A DNA stretch of 64,000 nt from CAVRJC01 sp963721435 (GTDB taxonomy: Bacteria; Actinomycetota; Acidimicrobiia; IMCC26256; DASPTH01), in the NCBI GenBank assembly GCA_963721435.1, contig CAVRJC010000012.1:1-64000 (forward strand). Reading direction: 5' to 3'. This document shows, piece after piece, positions 42,975 through 51,633 of the stretch (the first letter of the stretch is position 1; every line of letters starts with the position of its first letter). Under the pieces are notes generated by a model, which did not search any database, was not told the origin of the DNA, and worked only from the letters and a program-made list of their open reading frames with translations. The position numbers and the translations under genes are program-made.

Positions 42975-44379
42975 CTCGCACCGGCCTGCCTTTCCAGAAG
43001 TAGTTGACGATGCCGTCGGACACGCCGAGGCGACGGAAGCTCATCTCGACCCGGCCTCCGATCTGCACCTCGGCTTCGTCGACGTCGGTGAGCTCGATCG
43101 GCACGCGCCCGCCGCCGTCGAAGTCGACGACCGCGAACACGATGGGCGGGCTCGGTGAGTACGCGAGGCGGTCGATGGTGAACGTTGCGATCGTGCCCTG
43201 CACGTCGGCGAGCGGCGCGGGGTCCATCTCGTCGGTGTGCTCGCCGTCGCGCGATACGCGCGCGGGAGGGAGGTGCACGACGCCGGTGTCACGCTCCTTC
43301 GAACCGACGAACCCGAACTTCCATTCCTCGGCGCGCACCGCCGCCGGCGACGAGACCCGGCTCGGCTCGGGGCGACGCGGCGGCTCGATCGTGATGGCGC
43401 CGCGCCACGAGAGGAACTTGCGGTACGACACCGGGCCGCCGTGCGCGACCTGCGCGGCGATCGTGCGCGCGCTCGCACGCGTACCAGTTCGCGCGCTCAG
43501 CGCGTCGGTGGCGCGGAACAGCAATACGTCGGCGCCGTCGTTGCACGACACCAGTGCGACGATCTGCCCGGGCTCGGCCTGCTCCAGCAGCGAGACCAGC
43601 AGCACACCTGCGTGCGCGGCACCGGCGTTGCCGACCGTGCTCGACAGGTCGTCGATGACCTGCACACCGTCGAGCTTTCCTCCGACGCCGCGCGCGACGC
43701 GCGCAGTCGGCGCCGCGACGGCCGCGAGGGAGACGTCGCTCGCCGTGAGCCCGGCACGTTCGAGCGCGGCGTTCCACGCCGCGACACCGAGGGGCGTGTA
43801 GACGACTTCACTGAAGCGCTCGTCCCAGATCCGGGTACGGGTCTCACCCGGGGCGCGCCACCGCTCGACGAACTCGTCGGTGACGCTCGCGCTCCCGAGG
43901 AACTCGGCCACCACCGTGCCGTCGGCATCGCTGCCCACGACGAACGCCGCTGCGGCGTCGCCACCGGCGGCTTCGTCGGCGCCGCCGGGGAGCCCGGTGC
44001 GGATGTCGGCGCTCACCGCCAGCGCGGCGGTGCTGCCGGTCAGCGCAAGCAAGAGGCCGCCGACCGCCGAGCGCGCCGACGCGCCCAGGTCGAACGCCGC
44101 GCTCGCGGCGCCGAGCCGCAGGGCCGCGTGCACCGCGGTCGCGTTGGTCTTGTCGGCGTAGGCCGGGAAGGAGGTGCCGAAGAGCAGGAGATCCGGCGCG
44201 GCATCGGTGCCGCGCAACGCGCCGCGCGCCGCCTCGACGCCCATCGTGGTGGGGTCTTCGTCGAAGCTCGCGACCGTACGTGTGCCCGTGCCACCACCCT
44301 GGCCGACGAACGGTGCGATCTCCGCACGATCGAGCCGGCGGTAGGGCAGGTACGCGCTGAAACCCAGGATGCCTCGCAT
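42967..44379 (-). CDS. HMG-CoA synthase/ketoacyl synthase III-like protein fused to a DUF35 domain
   Basis: A 470-residue fusion. Residues 1-320 have a thiolase/KAS-III fold (GILGFSAYLPYRRL; DLGASARSAVGGLLLAL where initiating synthases carry a Cys), and residues 350-470 form a DUF35-type OB-fold region (GTIATFTIDRLAYSPSPP; GGRVEMSFRRLG) without a recognisable Cys4 zinc ribbon. The nucleophile Cys seems replaced by Ser-Ala, so it may be a scaffold for the adjacent thiolase rather than a catalyst. TACTGT (44392-44387) ends 7 nt before the ATG (leaderless) and abuts an operator. Confidence 0.8.
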   Translation of the reverse strand: MRGILGFSAYLPYRRLDRAEIAPFVGQGGGTGTRTVASFDEDPTTMGVEAARGALRGTDAAPDLLLFGTSFPAYADKTNATAVHAALRLGAASAAFDLGASARSAVGGLLLALTGSTAALAVSADIRTGLPGGADEAAGGDAAAAFVVGSDADGTVVAEFLGSASVTDEFVERWRAPGETRTRIWDERFSEVVYTPLGVAAWNAALERAGLTASDVSLAAVAAPTARVARGVGGKLDGVQVIDDLSSTVGNAGAAHAGVLLVSLLEQAEPGQIVALVSCNDGADVLLFRATDALSARTGTRASARTIAAQVAHGGPVSYRKFLSWRGAITIEPPRRPEPSRVSSPAAVRAEEWKFGFVGSKERDTGVVHLPPARVSRDGEHTDEMDPAPLADVQGTIATFTIDRLAYSPSPPIVFAVVDFDGGGRVPIELTDVDEAEVQIGGRVEMSFRRLGVSDGIVNYFWKGRPVRDA

Positions 44380-44391
44380 CGGCGTCACAGT

Positions 44392-44410
44392 ATCTGAAAG
44401 ATCGTCAGAT
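44392..44410. promoter_or_regulatory. TetR-type operator in a divergent lipid-gene promoter
   Basis: ATCTGAAAGATCGTCAGAT. The core TCTGANNNNTCGTCAGA recurs at 48097-48113. It adjoins the TACTGT -10 box of the minus-strand HMGS-like/DUF35 gene and lies 60-90 nt upstream of the plus-strand CoA-transferase, so it could regulate both. Binding by a TetR-family repressor is inferred from palindrome length and location. Confidence 0.55.
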
Positions 44411-44466
44411 TCAATTGGGCGGAGCCTGCGACCGCGACGGCGCCGAGCCGGAATTGAGGCACTTGG

Positions 44467-44472
44467 TACGCT
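44467..44472 (+). promoter_or_regulatory. -10 box (TACGCT) of the CoA-transferase gene
   Basis: TACGCT ends 7 nt before the GTG at 44480; transcription would start at the start codon. Confidence 0.45.
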
Positions 44473-44479
44473 CGCCCGC

Positions 44480-45733
44480 GTGAAGGTCGGAGACATCGCC
44501 AACGCCGACGCCGCGCCTTACGGCAAGCCGCTCGACGGCGTCCGCGTCCTCGCGCTCGAGCAGATGCAGGCGGTGCCGTACGGCACCCAGCTCCTCGCCC
44601 GGCTCGGCGCCGACGTCGTGAAGATCGAGGCTCCGGGCGGCGGCGAGTCGGGACGCGGCGCGCAACCGTCGGTCCCCGATCCCTACGGCCGTTCGATGGG
44701 CGCGACGTTCCTGCGCAACAACCTCGGCAAGCGCAGCATCGCCATCGACCTCAAGACCGACGCCGGCCGCGACCTCGTGCGGCGCCTCGCCCCACGCTTC
44801 GACGTGCTCGCGGAGAACTTCAAGCCGGGCACGCTCACCCGTCTGGGCCTCGACTACGACGCGATCGCGCCGCTCGCGCCCCGACTGATCTACGTCTCGG
44901 TCACCGGGTTCGGCAACGGCGGCTCGCCCTATGCCGACTGGCCCGCGTACGCGGCGATCGCGGAGTCGATGTCGGGGATCTACGAGTTCATGCGCCACGA
45001 GAACGAAGCGCCGCGGGCGAATCCGGTGGGCGCGCTCGGCGACATCAGCTCGGCGCTGTTCGCGGTGATCGGCACGCTCGCCGCGTTGCGCCACCGTGAC
45101 GCGACCGGCGAGGGGCAGCACGTCGACATCGCGATGTACGACGCCACCGTCGCCATGACCGACATCGTCATGAACTACTTCTCGATGGGCATCGACGCGC
45201 TGCACCGCAACCGGGGCTCGATCATCGACTCGTTCCGCGCCGACGACGGCTGGTTCGTGATGCAACTCGTGCGCGAGCACCAGTTCGTGCGCCTCGCCGG
45301 TGTCGTCGAGCACCCCGAGTGGCTCGACGACCCGCGACTCGCTGATCGCTTCGGCTGGAGCCGCCACCTCGAGACGGTGTTGCGCCCCGCGATCGAAGAG
45401 TGGGCGGCGCAGTACACCAAGTTCGAAGCGGCCCGCATCCTCACCGGCGCCGGGATCGCGGCGTCGCCGTGCCAGATCGCCGCCGAAGTGGTCGTCGACC
45501 CCCACCTGCTGCAACGCAACATGATCCTCGAGCTCGACCGCCCCGACGGCGAAGAGCCCCCGGTGCTGATCCCCGGCAACCCCGTGAAGCTGTCGAAGGT
45601 GGCGGATGGCCCCGAGGCACGCGTGCCGTGGCTCGGCGAGCACACCCGCGACGTCCTGCGCGACGAGCTCGGCCTCGACGACGACGAGCTCGACCGCCTG
45701 GGCGCGGAAGGTGCGATCGAAGGCACCCCGTGA
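44480..45733 (+). CDS. Type III (CaiB/BaiF) CoA-transferase
   Basis: A 417-residue family III CoA-transferase. The start is typical (LDGVRVLALEQMQAVPYGTQLLARLGADVVKIE), RNNLGKRSIAIDLKTDAG follows, and the catalytic Asp lies in NPVGALGDISSALFA. It transfers CoA between carboxylates through a covalent anhydride. It closely resembles the family member at 53651-54883. Leaderless GTG start from the TACGCT box. The stop overlaps the next GTG (GTGA). Confidence 0.88.
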   Translation: MKVGDIANADAAPYGKPLDGVRVLALEQMQAVPYGTQLLARLGADVVKIEAPGGGESGRGAQPSVPDPYGRSMGATFLRNNLGKRSIAIDLKTDAGRDLVRRLAPRFDVLAENFKPGTLTRLGLDYDAIAPLAPRLIYVSVTGFGNGGSPYADWPAYAAIAESMSGIYEFMRHENEAPRANPVGALGDISSALFAVIGTLAALRHRDATGEGQHVDIAMYDATVAMTDIVMNYFSMGIDALHRNRGSIIDSFRADDGWFVMQLVREHQFVRLAGVVEHPEWLDDPRLADRFGWSRHLETVLRPAIEEWAAQYTKFEAARILTGAGIAASPCQIAAEVVVDPHLLQRNMILELDRPDGEEPPVLIPGNPVKLSKVADGPEARVPWLGEHTRDVLRDELGLDDDELDRLGAEGAIEGTP

Positions 45734-46110
45734 GCGGAGCCCCGCACCGGTCGCCCGTGAAGCTCCTCGGGCACACGGCCACCGTGGGTACCTGCTGGAC
45801 CGTCGGCATGTGCTTCGCCATCGTCGACGCCGTCACCACCTGGTACGCGGTGAGCGTGCTGGGCCTCCGCGAGGGCAACCCCATCGCCAAATGGGCGATC
45901 GAGGAGCTCGGGCTCAGCCGGGCGCTGGCACTGCGGGTGCTGGTCGGCGGCGTGGTCCTCGGGCTCATCGCGGCGGGCGCCGTCATCCGGGTGCCACACC
46001 GGGAGATCGTGAACCGGGCCTGCCGGTTCGTGTTGATCGGCGCCCTGGGGTTCTGGGGCGTCGTCGCGTTCAGCAACACGTTCCAGATCGCGTTCCTCAA
46101 ACTCGGCTAG
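45730..46110 (+). CDS. DUF5658-like four-helix membrane protein
   Basis: A 126-residue protein with about four hydrophobic segments. The segment IVDAVTTWYAVSVLGLREGNPIAK fits the pattern D-x2-TT ... G-x-E-NP of DUF5658-like proteins, which have no known role. It overlaps the CoA-transferase stop by 4 nt, so it is translated with it. The following 168 bp lead into the CAP gene and contain hairpin copy B. Confidence 0.6.
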   Translation: MSGAPHRSPVKLLGHTATVGTCWTVGMCFAIVDAVTTWYAVSVLGLREGNPIAKWAIEELGLSRALALRVLVGGVVLGLIAAGAVIRVPHREIVNRACRFVLIGALGFWGVVAFSNTFQIAFLKLG

Positions 46111-46217
46111 GCGGCCTCTGCTCCGGCGTCGCGTCCCGAGTCCGGTGCCCGCCTCCGCGGCCGTCCCACCAGGTGACTCTTGCCACAATGTGTGAGATTA
46201 TTCCGCGGTCCCTCCAA

Positions 46218-46238
46218 TTCGGCTGGGAATTTGCCGAA
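46218..46238 (+). other. Stem-loop upstream of the CAP gene (copy B)
   Basis: TTCGGC / GCCGAA stem with loop TGGGAATTT, 40 nt before the CAP ATG. It matches the hairpin at 27-47 with a C-G to T-A swap at the outer pair and two pyrimidine changes in the loop. A second small hairpin (CCCA GAG TGGG) follows near 46250. Confidence 0.5.
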
Positions 46239-46278
46239 AGAAGGTGACCACCCAGAGTGGGCACTGGAGGGTTCGACG

Positions 46279-47937
46279 ATGAGCTGGCGGGCGCGGGCGG
46301 CGCAAGCGATCGCAATCGTGGTCGCCGCGGCGACCTGTGGAGTCGGAGCCGGGTCCCCAGCGTTCGCGTCGGTCAGTCCCGCGCTCCCGGGCGAGGTCTT
46401 CGTCGCCACGAATTCGAGCCGCACCGCCAACGGCGTTCCGGCACTCGGATGGCACAGCACGCTCGCGTCGTTCGCGCAGTCGTGGGCCGCGCACATGGCC
46501 GCAACCGGTGTGCTCTCCCACCAAGACCTGATGCCGGTCCTCGACGCTGGAGGGTTCAACACGGTTGGCGAGAACATCCTCATGAACCCGCCGAGCTACA
46601 CCGCGGACCAGATGGAACAGGCTTGGATGAACTCGTCCGGCCACCGCGCCAACATCCTCAACCCCTCGTTCACGACCGTCGGCGTGGGTATCGCGACCAG
46701 CGCCGACGGCACCGTATGGACGTCGGTGGTCTTCGCTGACGGCGCACCGACGGGCCCGCCTCCGTCGGTCGTGTTGCCGCCGCAGCTCTCCGGTGCCGCA
46801 GGCGAGCTGACCCCCGTCGTGCCGACGCGGCTCCTGGACACACGTGACGGCACCGGCCGTGGCGGCCTCGTCGCCAAGTTGGGAACCGGCCAGAGCCTGG
46901 ACCTCGCGGTGACGAACGTGGCAGGCATCCCAGCGAGCGGTGTCGAGGCGGTCGTACTCAACGTGACGGCCACCGCACCGACGGCGCCCGGGTGGCTCGC
47001 GGTCTGGCCCACCGGTGCACCACGACCTTTGGCGTCGAACCTCAACTTCGTCCCCGGCCAGACCATCCCCAATCTCGTGACCGTCGCCGTCGGGACGGGA
47101 GGACGCGTCTCGATCTACAACAACTCGGGCGCGACCGACATCGTCGCGGACGTCGTCGGTTGGTATGCGGCCACATCGGGCGTGCCCGGTGGTCGCTTCC
47201 ACGCCACCGTCCCCTCCCGGATCCTCGACACGCGCGCAGGCCTCGGGGCCGCGGGACCGGCGGCCCAGGAAGCCTCCGTGAAGCTCCGCGTCACCGGGAC
47301 CGGTGGTGTCCCCTCGACCGGGGTCACCGCCGTCGTGATGAACGTCACGGTGACCGAGCCCACCGCCCCGGGCTACGTCACCGTGTTCCCCGACAACGCG
47401 ACGCGCCCCCTCGCCTCGAACCTGAACTTCGTCGCGGGCCAGACGGTGCCGAACCTCGTGCTCGTCAGCGTTCCGCCGAGCGGCATCGTGGACTTCTACA
47501 ACTCGAACGGATCGACGCACGTGATCGCCGACGTCGTCGGGTGGTACGACACCGACCGCTCCACCAACGCGGGCAGGTTCGTCCCCATCACGCCGGTCCG
47601 TCTCTGGGACAGTCGTGACTCGGGTCAGGCAGTCGGGCCCACCGGCATCGCAGGCCTCTGGATCGACGGGGCCTCGACCCTGCCGGTCTCGGGCGTCAGC
47701 GCCATCGTCGCCAACATCACGATCACCCAACCCACGGCGTCCAGCTACGTGACCGTCTATCCGGAAGACGCCAGCCGCCCTCTCGCCTCGAATCTCAACT
47801 TCGTCCCGGGCCAGACCGTGCCCAACCTCGTCGCGGTCAAGGTCAGCGCCAACGGTCGGATCGCGTTCTTCAACCTGTCGGGCTTCACCCACATCGTCGT
47901 CGACGTCTCCGGGTACTTCCTCGACGCGACGGCCTGA
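46279..47937 (+). CDS. Secreted CAP/SCP-domain protein with three cell-surface repeats
   Basis: A 552-residue exported protein. Signal peptide 1-30 (RARAAQAIAIVVAAATCGVGAG, cut near AFA-S). The CAP domain spans about 37-155, with WHSTLASFAQSWAAHMA, GENILM and SSGHRANILNPSF. Three tandem repeats follow (about 181-297, 311-423, 439-549), each opening with (V/T)P(T/S/V)R(L/I)xD(T/S)R, containing RPLASNLNF and closing with VVGWY or VSGYF. CAP proteins are extracellular; the repeats probably bind the wall or form beta-propeller-like surfaces. GGAGGG 8 nt before the ATG. Confidence 0.85.
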   Translation: MSWRARAAQAIAIVVAAATCGVGAGSPAFASVSPALPGEVFVATNSSRTANGVPALGWHSTLASFAQSWAAHMAATGVLSHQDLMPVLDAGGFNTVGENILMNPPSYTADQMEQAWMNSSGHRANILNPSFTTVGVGIATSADGTVWTSVVFADGAPTGPPPSVVLPPQLSGAAGELTPVVPTRLLDTRDGTGRGGLVAKLGTGQSLDLAVTNVAGIPASGVEAVVLNVTATAPTAPGWLAVWPTGAPRPLASNLNFVPGQTIPNLVTVAVGTGGRVSIYNNSGATDIVADVVGWYAATSGVPGGRFHATVPSRILDTRAGLGAAGPAAQEASVKLRVTGTGGVPSTGVTAVVMNVTVTEPTAPGYVTVFPDNATRPLASNLNFVAGQTVPNLVLVSVPPSGIVDFYNSNGSTHVIADVVGWYDTDRSTNAGRFVPITPVRLWDSRDSGQAVGPTGIAGLWIDGASTLPVSGVSAIVANITITQPTASSYVTVYPEDASRPLASNLNFVPGQTVPNLVAVKVSANGRIAFFNLSGFTHIVVDVSGYFLDATA

Positions 47938-48047
47938 CCTCCGACGCCCGGCGCGCGCTGACGGGCGAGGCGGGGACAGACGCGGCGGGCGACCCGCTTC
48001 GGTGCTCTGCGTCCGCCTCCGACCACCCGATCCCGAACCGGCGCAAC

Positions 48048-48114
48048 GGTTTGCGGACCCGGGCGGACTCGGGCGGACGGGGCGCTCAGGCGTTACTCTG
48101 ACGGGTCGTCAGAT
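48048..48114. repeat. GCGGAC repeat plus operator (copy B)
   Basis: GGTTTGCGGAC followed by two GGGCGGAC units and the palindrome at 48097-48113. It parallels 230-286. The surrounding gap 47938-48192 (255 bp) contains this element, the operator and the ACAD leader, and nothing else recognised. Confidence 0.45.
48097..48113. promoter_or_regulatory. TetR-type operator upstream of acyl-CoA dehydrogenase
   Basis: TCTGACGGGTCGTCAGA: 6-bp perfect arms (TCTGAC/GTCAGA) around 5 nt, sharing 13 of 17 bases with the site at 44393-44409. A TACTCT -10 box (48094-48099) overlaps its left arm, so binding would occlude the promoter. Confidence 0.6.
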
Positions 48115-48192
48115 CTTCCGAGACTGCCCGTCTCCCCTGCGAGTCCGGCCACGAGTTTCAACGTTCGACCCCGTTCGACATCAGGAGCGCCC

Positions 48193-49371
48193 GTGAACTT
48201 CGACTTCTCTCCCGAGCAGCAGAAGTTCGCCGCCGAGGTGGAGCAATTCCTCGACGCGAACGACGACCCCGAGGTCTTCGACCTCACCCGGGAGAACATG
48301 GCCCAGATCGTCGACACGCCGAAGCGGCGCGCGTTCATGGCCAAGCTCGGCGAGCAGGGCTGGCTCGGCATCACGTGGCCCACCGAGTGGGGCGGTCAAG
48401 ACGGTGAGGGCGTCTACGAGTACCTGCTCAACGAGCAGCTCGCCGGACGCGGTGGCCCGCAGATCGGCAAGGGCGTCGGCATCATCGGCAAGACGATCCT
48501 CTCGCACGGCAGCGAGAAGATGAAGCAGGAGTTCCTGCCGAAGATCCTGAAGAACGAGATCGAGTTCGCGGTCGGCTACAGCGAGCCCGACGCCGGCTCC
48601 GACGCCGCGTCGATGAAGCTCAAGGCCACGCGCGACGGAGACGGCTGGCGCCTCAACGGCCAGAAGACGTGGACGACGTCCGCGCACTTCGCCGAGTGGT
48701 ACTGGGTCGGCGCCCGCACCGACCCGGAGTCGAAGCACCACGGCATCACGCTGTTCCTCGTGCCGCTCGACCAGCCCGGCATCACCATCAACGGCATCTG
48801 GACCATGGGCGACGAGCGCACCAACGACGTCTTCTTCGACGACGTGTTCGTGCACGACGACTACGTGGTCGGCGACCTCAACCACGGGTTCCAGTACATC
48901 TCCGAAGCCCTCGACCTCGAGCGCTTCACGATGTTCACCTTCTCCCCGATCAAGCAGCGCATGGACCTCCTGTGCGACTACGTCGCGACGGAGACCGTCG
49001 ACGACGAGCCGCTCAAGGACGACCCGCGCACCCGCAGCAAGATCGCGCAGCTCGTCACCCAGGGCGAGGTCGCGCGCGTGCTCGGCCTGCGCGTCGTGGC
49101 GGCGTCGATGAAGGGCGGCGCGCCTCCCACCACCGAGTCGTCCGAGTACAAGCTGTACGCGACCGAGCTGTCGAAGCGGCTCGCCAGCGCCGCGATGGAC
49201 ATCGCCGCGCCCGGGTCACAGCTGCGGGTGCACACGGAGAGCGCGCCGATGAAGGGCCGCTCGGAGTCCACCTACCGCTACACCGTCATCGACACGATCG
49301 GCGGCGGCGCGTCGGAGATCCAGAAGAACATCATCGCCCGGCGCAAACTCGGCCTGCCGAAGAACTTCTGA
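48193..49371 (+). CDS. Acyl-CoA dehydrogenase, long subunit
   Basis: A 392-residue FadE: N-domain FSPEQQKFAAEVEQFLDAN, flavin motif VGYSEPDAGSDAASMKLKA, NGQKTWTTSAHFAEW, and C-terminal GGGASEIQKNIIARRKLGLP. As in the enzyme at 29225, the Glu of the IYEGT motif is not present. AGGAG precedes the GTG start by 6 nt; the promoter carries the TCTGAC operator. First gene of a six-gene plus-strand lipid operon and the likely partner of the shorter FadE at 51634. Confidence 0.9.
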   Translation: MNFDFSPEQQKFAAEVEQFLDANDDPEVFDLTRENMAQIVDTPKRRAFMAKLGEQGWLGITWPTEWGGQDGEGVYEYLLNEQLAGRGGPQIGKGVGIIGKTILSHGSEKMKQEFLPKILKNEIEFAVGYSEPDAGSDAASMKLKATRDGDGWRLNGQKTWTTSAHFAEWYWVGARTDPESKHHGITLFLVPLDQPGITINGIWTMGDERTNDVFFDDVFVHDDYVVGDLNHGFQYISEALDLERFTMFTFSPIKQRMDLLCDYVATETVDDEPLKDDPRTRSKIAQLVTQGEVARVLGLRVVAASMKGGAPPTTESSEYKLYATELSKRLASAAMDIAAPGSQLRVHTESAPMKGRSESTYRYTVIDTIGGGASEIQKNIIARRKLGLPKNF

Positions 49372-49373
49372 GC

Positions 49374-50559
49374 GTGACCTCCGCGTCCACGGACACCGCG
49401 CCGATGCTCGAGGGCATCACGGTGCTCGACCTCTCGACGGTCGGGCCCGCGGCGCGCGCGGGTCGTTGGCTCGCCGACTACGGCGCGACCGTGGTGAAGG
49501 TCGGCCCCGTGCCGGCCGACTCCGGCGTGCAGATCACGCCGCCGTTCCACGCGTACAGCGCGGGCCGGGGCCTGCAACGGATCCTCATCGACATGAAGGC
49601 ACCCGAGGGCAGGGAAGCGTTCCTCCGGCTCGTGGAGCGCGCCGACGTCGTGATCGAGAGTTTCCGTCCGGGCGTTGTCGATCGTCTCGGCATCGGGTAC
49701 GAGGCGGTGTCGGCGCGCAACCCGGGCGTCGTCTACTGCTCGACGAGTGGCTACGGCCAGGACGGCCCCCACTCCCAGTGGGCCGGGCACGACCTCAACT
49801 ACCTCGCCATCAGTGGCTTCCTCGACTGCACCGGTCGCGACGAGCAGGGCAAGCCCCCGGTTCCCGGCGCGACCGTCGCCGACAGCGCGGGCGGAGGGAT
49901 GCACGCGGTGATGGCGATCCTCGCCGCGCTGGTGCGCCGCGCCAACTCCGGCGCGGGCGCGTACCTCGACGTCGCCGCGGCCGACGGCATCCTCGGGATC
50001 ATGGCCCTGATGGTCGACGAGTACCTCGCGACCGGCGAGCCCCAGGGCCCGGGAACGGGCCTGCTCCTCGGTCGCTACGCGTGTTACGACACGTACAAGA
50101 CGCGCGACGGCGGCTGGCTGTCGGTGGCCGCGATCGAGCCGAAGTTCTGGGCGAACCTCTGCACCCTCCTCGGGCTCGAGCAATGGGCCAAGCGCCAGTA
50201 CGACGAAGACGCGCGCGAAGAGATCCGCGCCGACGTCGCGCGCGTGCTGCTCGACTCGCGACCGCGACGAATGGGCCCGCGAGCTGGCGCCCGCCGACAC
50301 GTGTGTCGCGCCGGTGCTGTCGGTCTCCGAAGTCGTCACCGACGAGCAGTACCTCGCGCGCGGCGCCTTCGTCGACGCGACGCACCCCGAGCACGGCGCG
50401 TTCCGCCAGATCGGGCACGCGTTCGCGGGCACGGTGCGGCCGGCCGAGCCGGTCGTCGCACGCGACGCCACCACCACCGAGACCGACGAGCTCCTCGCCG
50501 CGGCGGGCTTCTCGGCCGACGACATCACCAAGCTGCGCGACGCAGGAGTTGTTGCATGA
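49374..50559 (+). pseudogene. Type III (CaiB/BaiF) CoA-transferase, one +1 frameshift
   Basis: About 395 residues if repaired. It has the family N-terminus (MLEGITVLDLSTVGPAARAGRWLADYGATVVKV), GRDEQGKPPVPGATVADSAGGG with the catalytic Asp, and after a +1 shift near 50253 continues as TRDRDEWARELAPADTCVAPV to the usual C-terminus. The reading frame is broken only once, in a region where the expected sequence is recovered by removing one base. It starts 2 nt after the acyl-CoA dehydrogenase stop and overlaps the next ATG. Confidence 0.78.
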
Positions 50560-51101
50560 CGAGTACATCCACCGGTTCCCCGAACGACACCGACGCGCTG
50601 CCGCCCGAGGTGCAGGACATGATCGGGAAGCGCCTCTACGAAGAGGAAGGCGACTTCCCGGTCGAGCGCGGCTACTTCTGGACCGCGGCCGCGTCGGTCG
50701 AGAACGGCAACCCGCTCTACTGGGACGACGACGCGGCCGAGGCCATCACCGGCGGGCCGATCGCGCCGCCCACGATGACCTCCGCGTGGTTCCGGCCGCA
50801 CTGGTGGTACCCGGGGCAGACCAAGCAGAAGCTGCCCTTGCAGATCCACTTCGACCTGAAGGAGCGACTCGAGCTCCCCGAGGCGATCATGAGCGACAAC
50901 ACGCTCATCCTGTTCGAGCCGATCCGCCCCGGCGACATGATCACCGCGGCACAGGTCCTGAAGTCGGTGAGCCCGATCAAGCAGGCGCGCGTCGGCAAGG
51001 GGCGCTTCTGGGTGATCGACGTGGAGTACAGCAATCAGCGCGGCGAGCTGTGCGCCATCGAGTCGTTCACCGGCTTCGGTTACCGGAGGGACAACGCGTG
51101 A
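50556..51101 (+). CDS. MaoC-like dehydratase, FAS1-DH type N-terminal subunit
   Basis: A 181-residue hot-dog-fold protein with the FAS1-type dehydratase/MaoC_dehydrat_N pattern (IGKRLYEEEGDFPVERGYFWTAAASVENGNPLYWDDDAA; GPIAPPTMTSAW). It lacks the D-x4-H hydratase motif, which is in the next gene. In steroid catabolism such proteins form heteromeric enoyl-CoA hydratases with a MaoC partner. CAGGAG before the ATG; overlaps both neighbours by 4 nt. Confidence 0.82.
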   Translation: MTSTSTGSPNDTDALPPEVQDMIGKRLYEEEGDFPVERGYFWTAAASVENGNPLYWDDDAAEAITGGPIAPPTMTSAWFRPHWWYPGQTKQKLPLQIHFDLKERLELPEAIMSDNTLILFEPIRPGDMITAAQVLKSVSPIKQARVGKGRFWVIDVEYSNQRGELCAIESFTGFGYRRDNA

Positions 51102-51586
51102 CCACGACCATTGCACCGAAGCTGCTCCTCGGCGACGTGAAGGTCGGCGACGAGCTCCCGCCGCTCTCGTACGAGGTCACCGCGACCACCGTCGTGCTCG
51201 GCGCGATCGCGGCGCGCGACTACCGGCCGATGCACCACGACTACGACTTCGCGGTGAACCGCAACGGCGAGAAGAACATCTTCCTCAACACGCCGAACCA
51301 GGCCGCGTGGTACGAGCGCTACGTCACCGACTGGACCGGCCCGCACGGCCGTCTCGCGCGGCTCACGTTCCGGATGCGCCACCCGGTGTTCCCCGACGAC
51401 ACGATGGTGATGCGGGGCACCGTCACCGCGGTGGGCACCGACGACACCGGATGCGGGTTCGTCGAGCTCAACATCACCATGAAGGTCGGCGACACCGACA
51501 ACAGCGACTGCGACGTCCGCGTCGCGCTCCCCGTCGACGAGAACGACAATCCGTGGAGGCGGAGCGGGGACGCCTGGAAGCCCTGA
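51098..51586 (+). CDS. MaoC-family (R)-enoyl-CoA hydratase subunit
   Basis: A 162-residue hot-dog protein. The hydratase-2 motif is AARDYRPMHHDYDFA, with Asp and His in place for syn hydration of enoyl-CoA. The GTG overlaps the stop of the FAS1-DH-like gene (GTGA), so the two subunits are translationally coupled, as in known heteromeric hydratases of steroid pathways. Confidence 0.85.
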   Translation: MTTTIAPKLLLGDVKVGDELPPLSYEVTATTVVLGAIAARDYRPMHHDYDFAVNRNGEKNIFLNTPNQAAWYERYVTDWTGPHGRLARLTFRMRHPVFPDDTMVMRGTVTAVGTDDTGCGFVELNITMKVGDTDNSDCDVRVALPVDENDNPWRRSGDAWKP

Positions 51587-51633
51587 AGTAGTCGTCCGCG
51601 ACCGCGGAGCCGACCCAGAAAGTAGGACGATCA

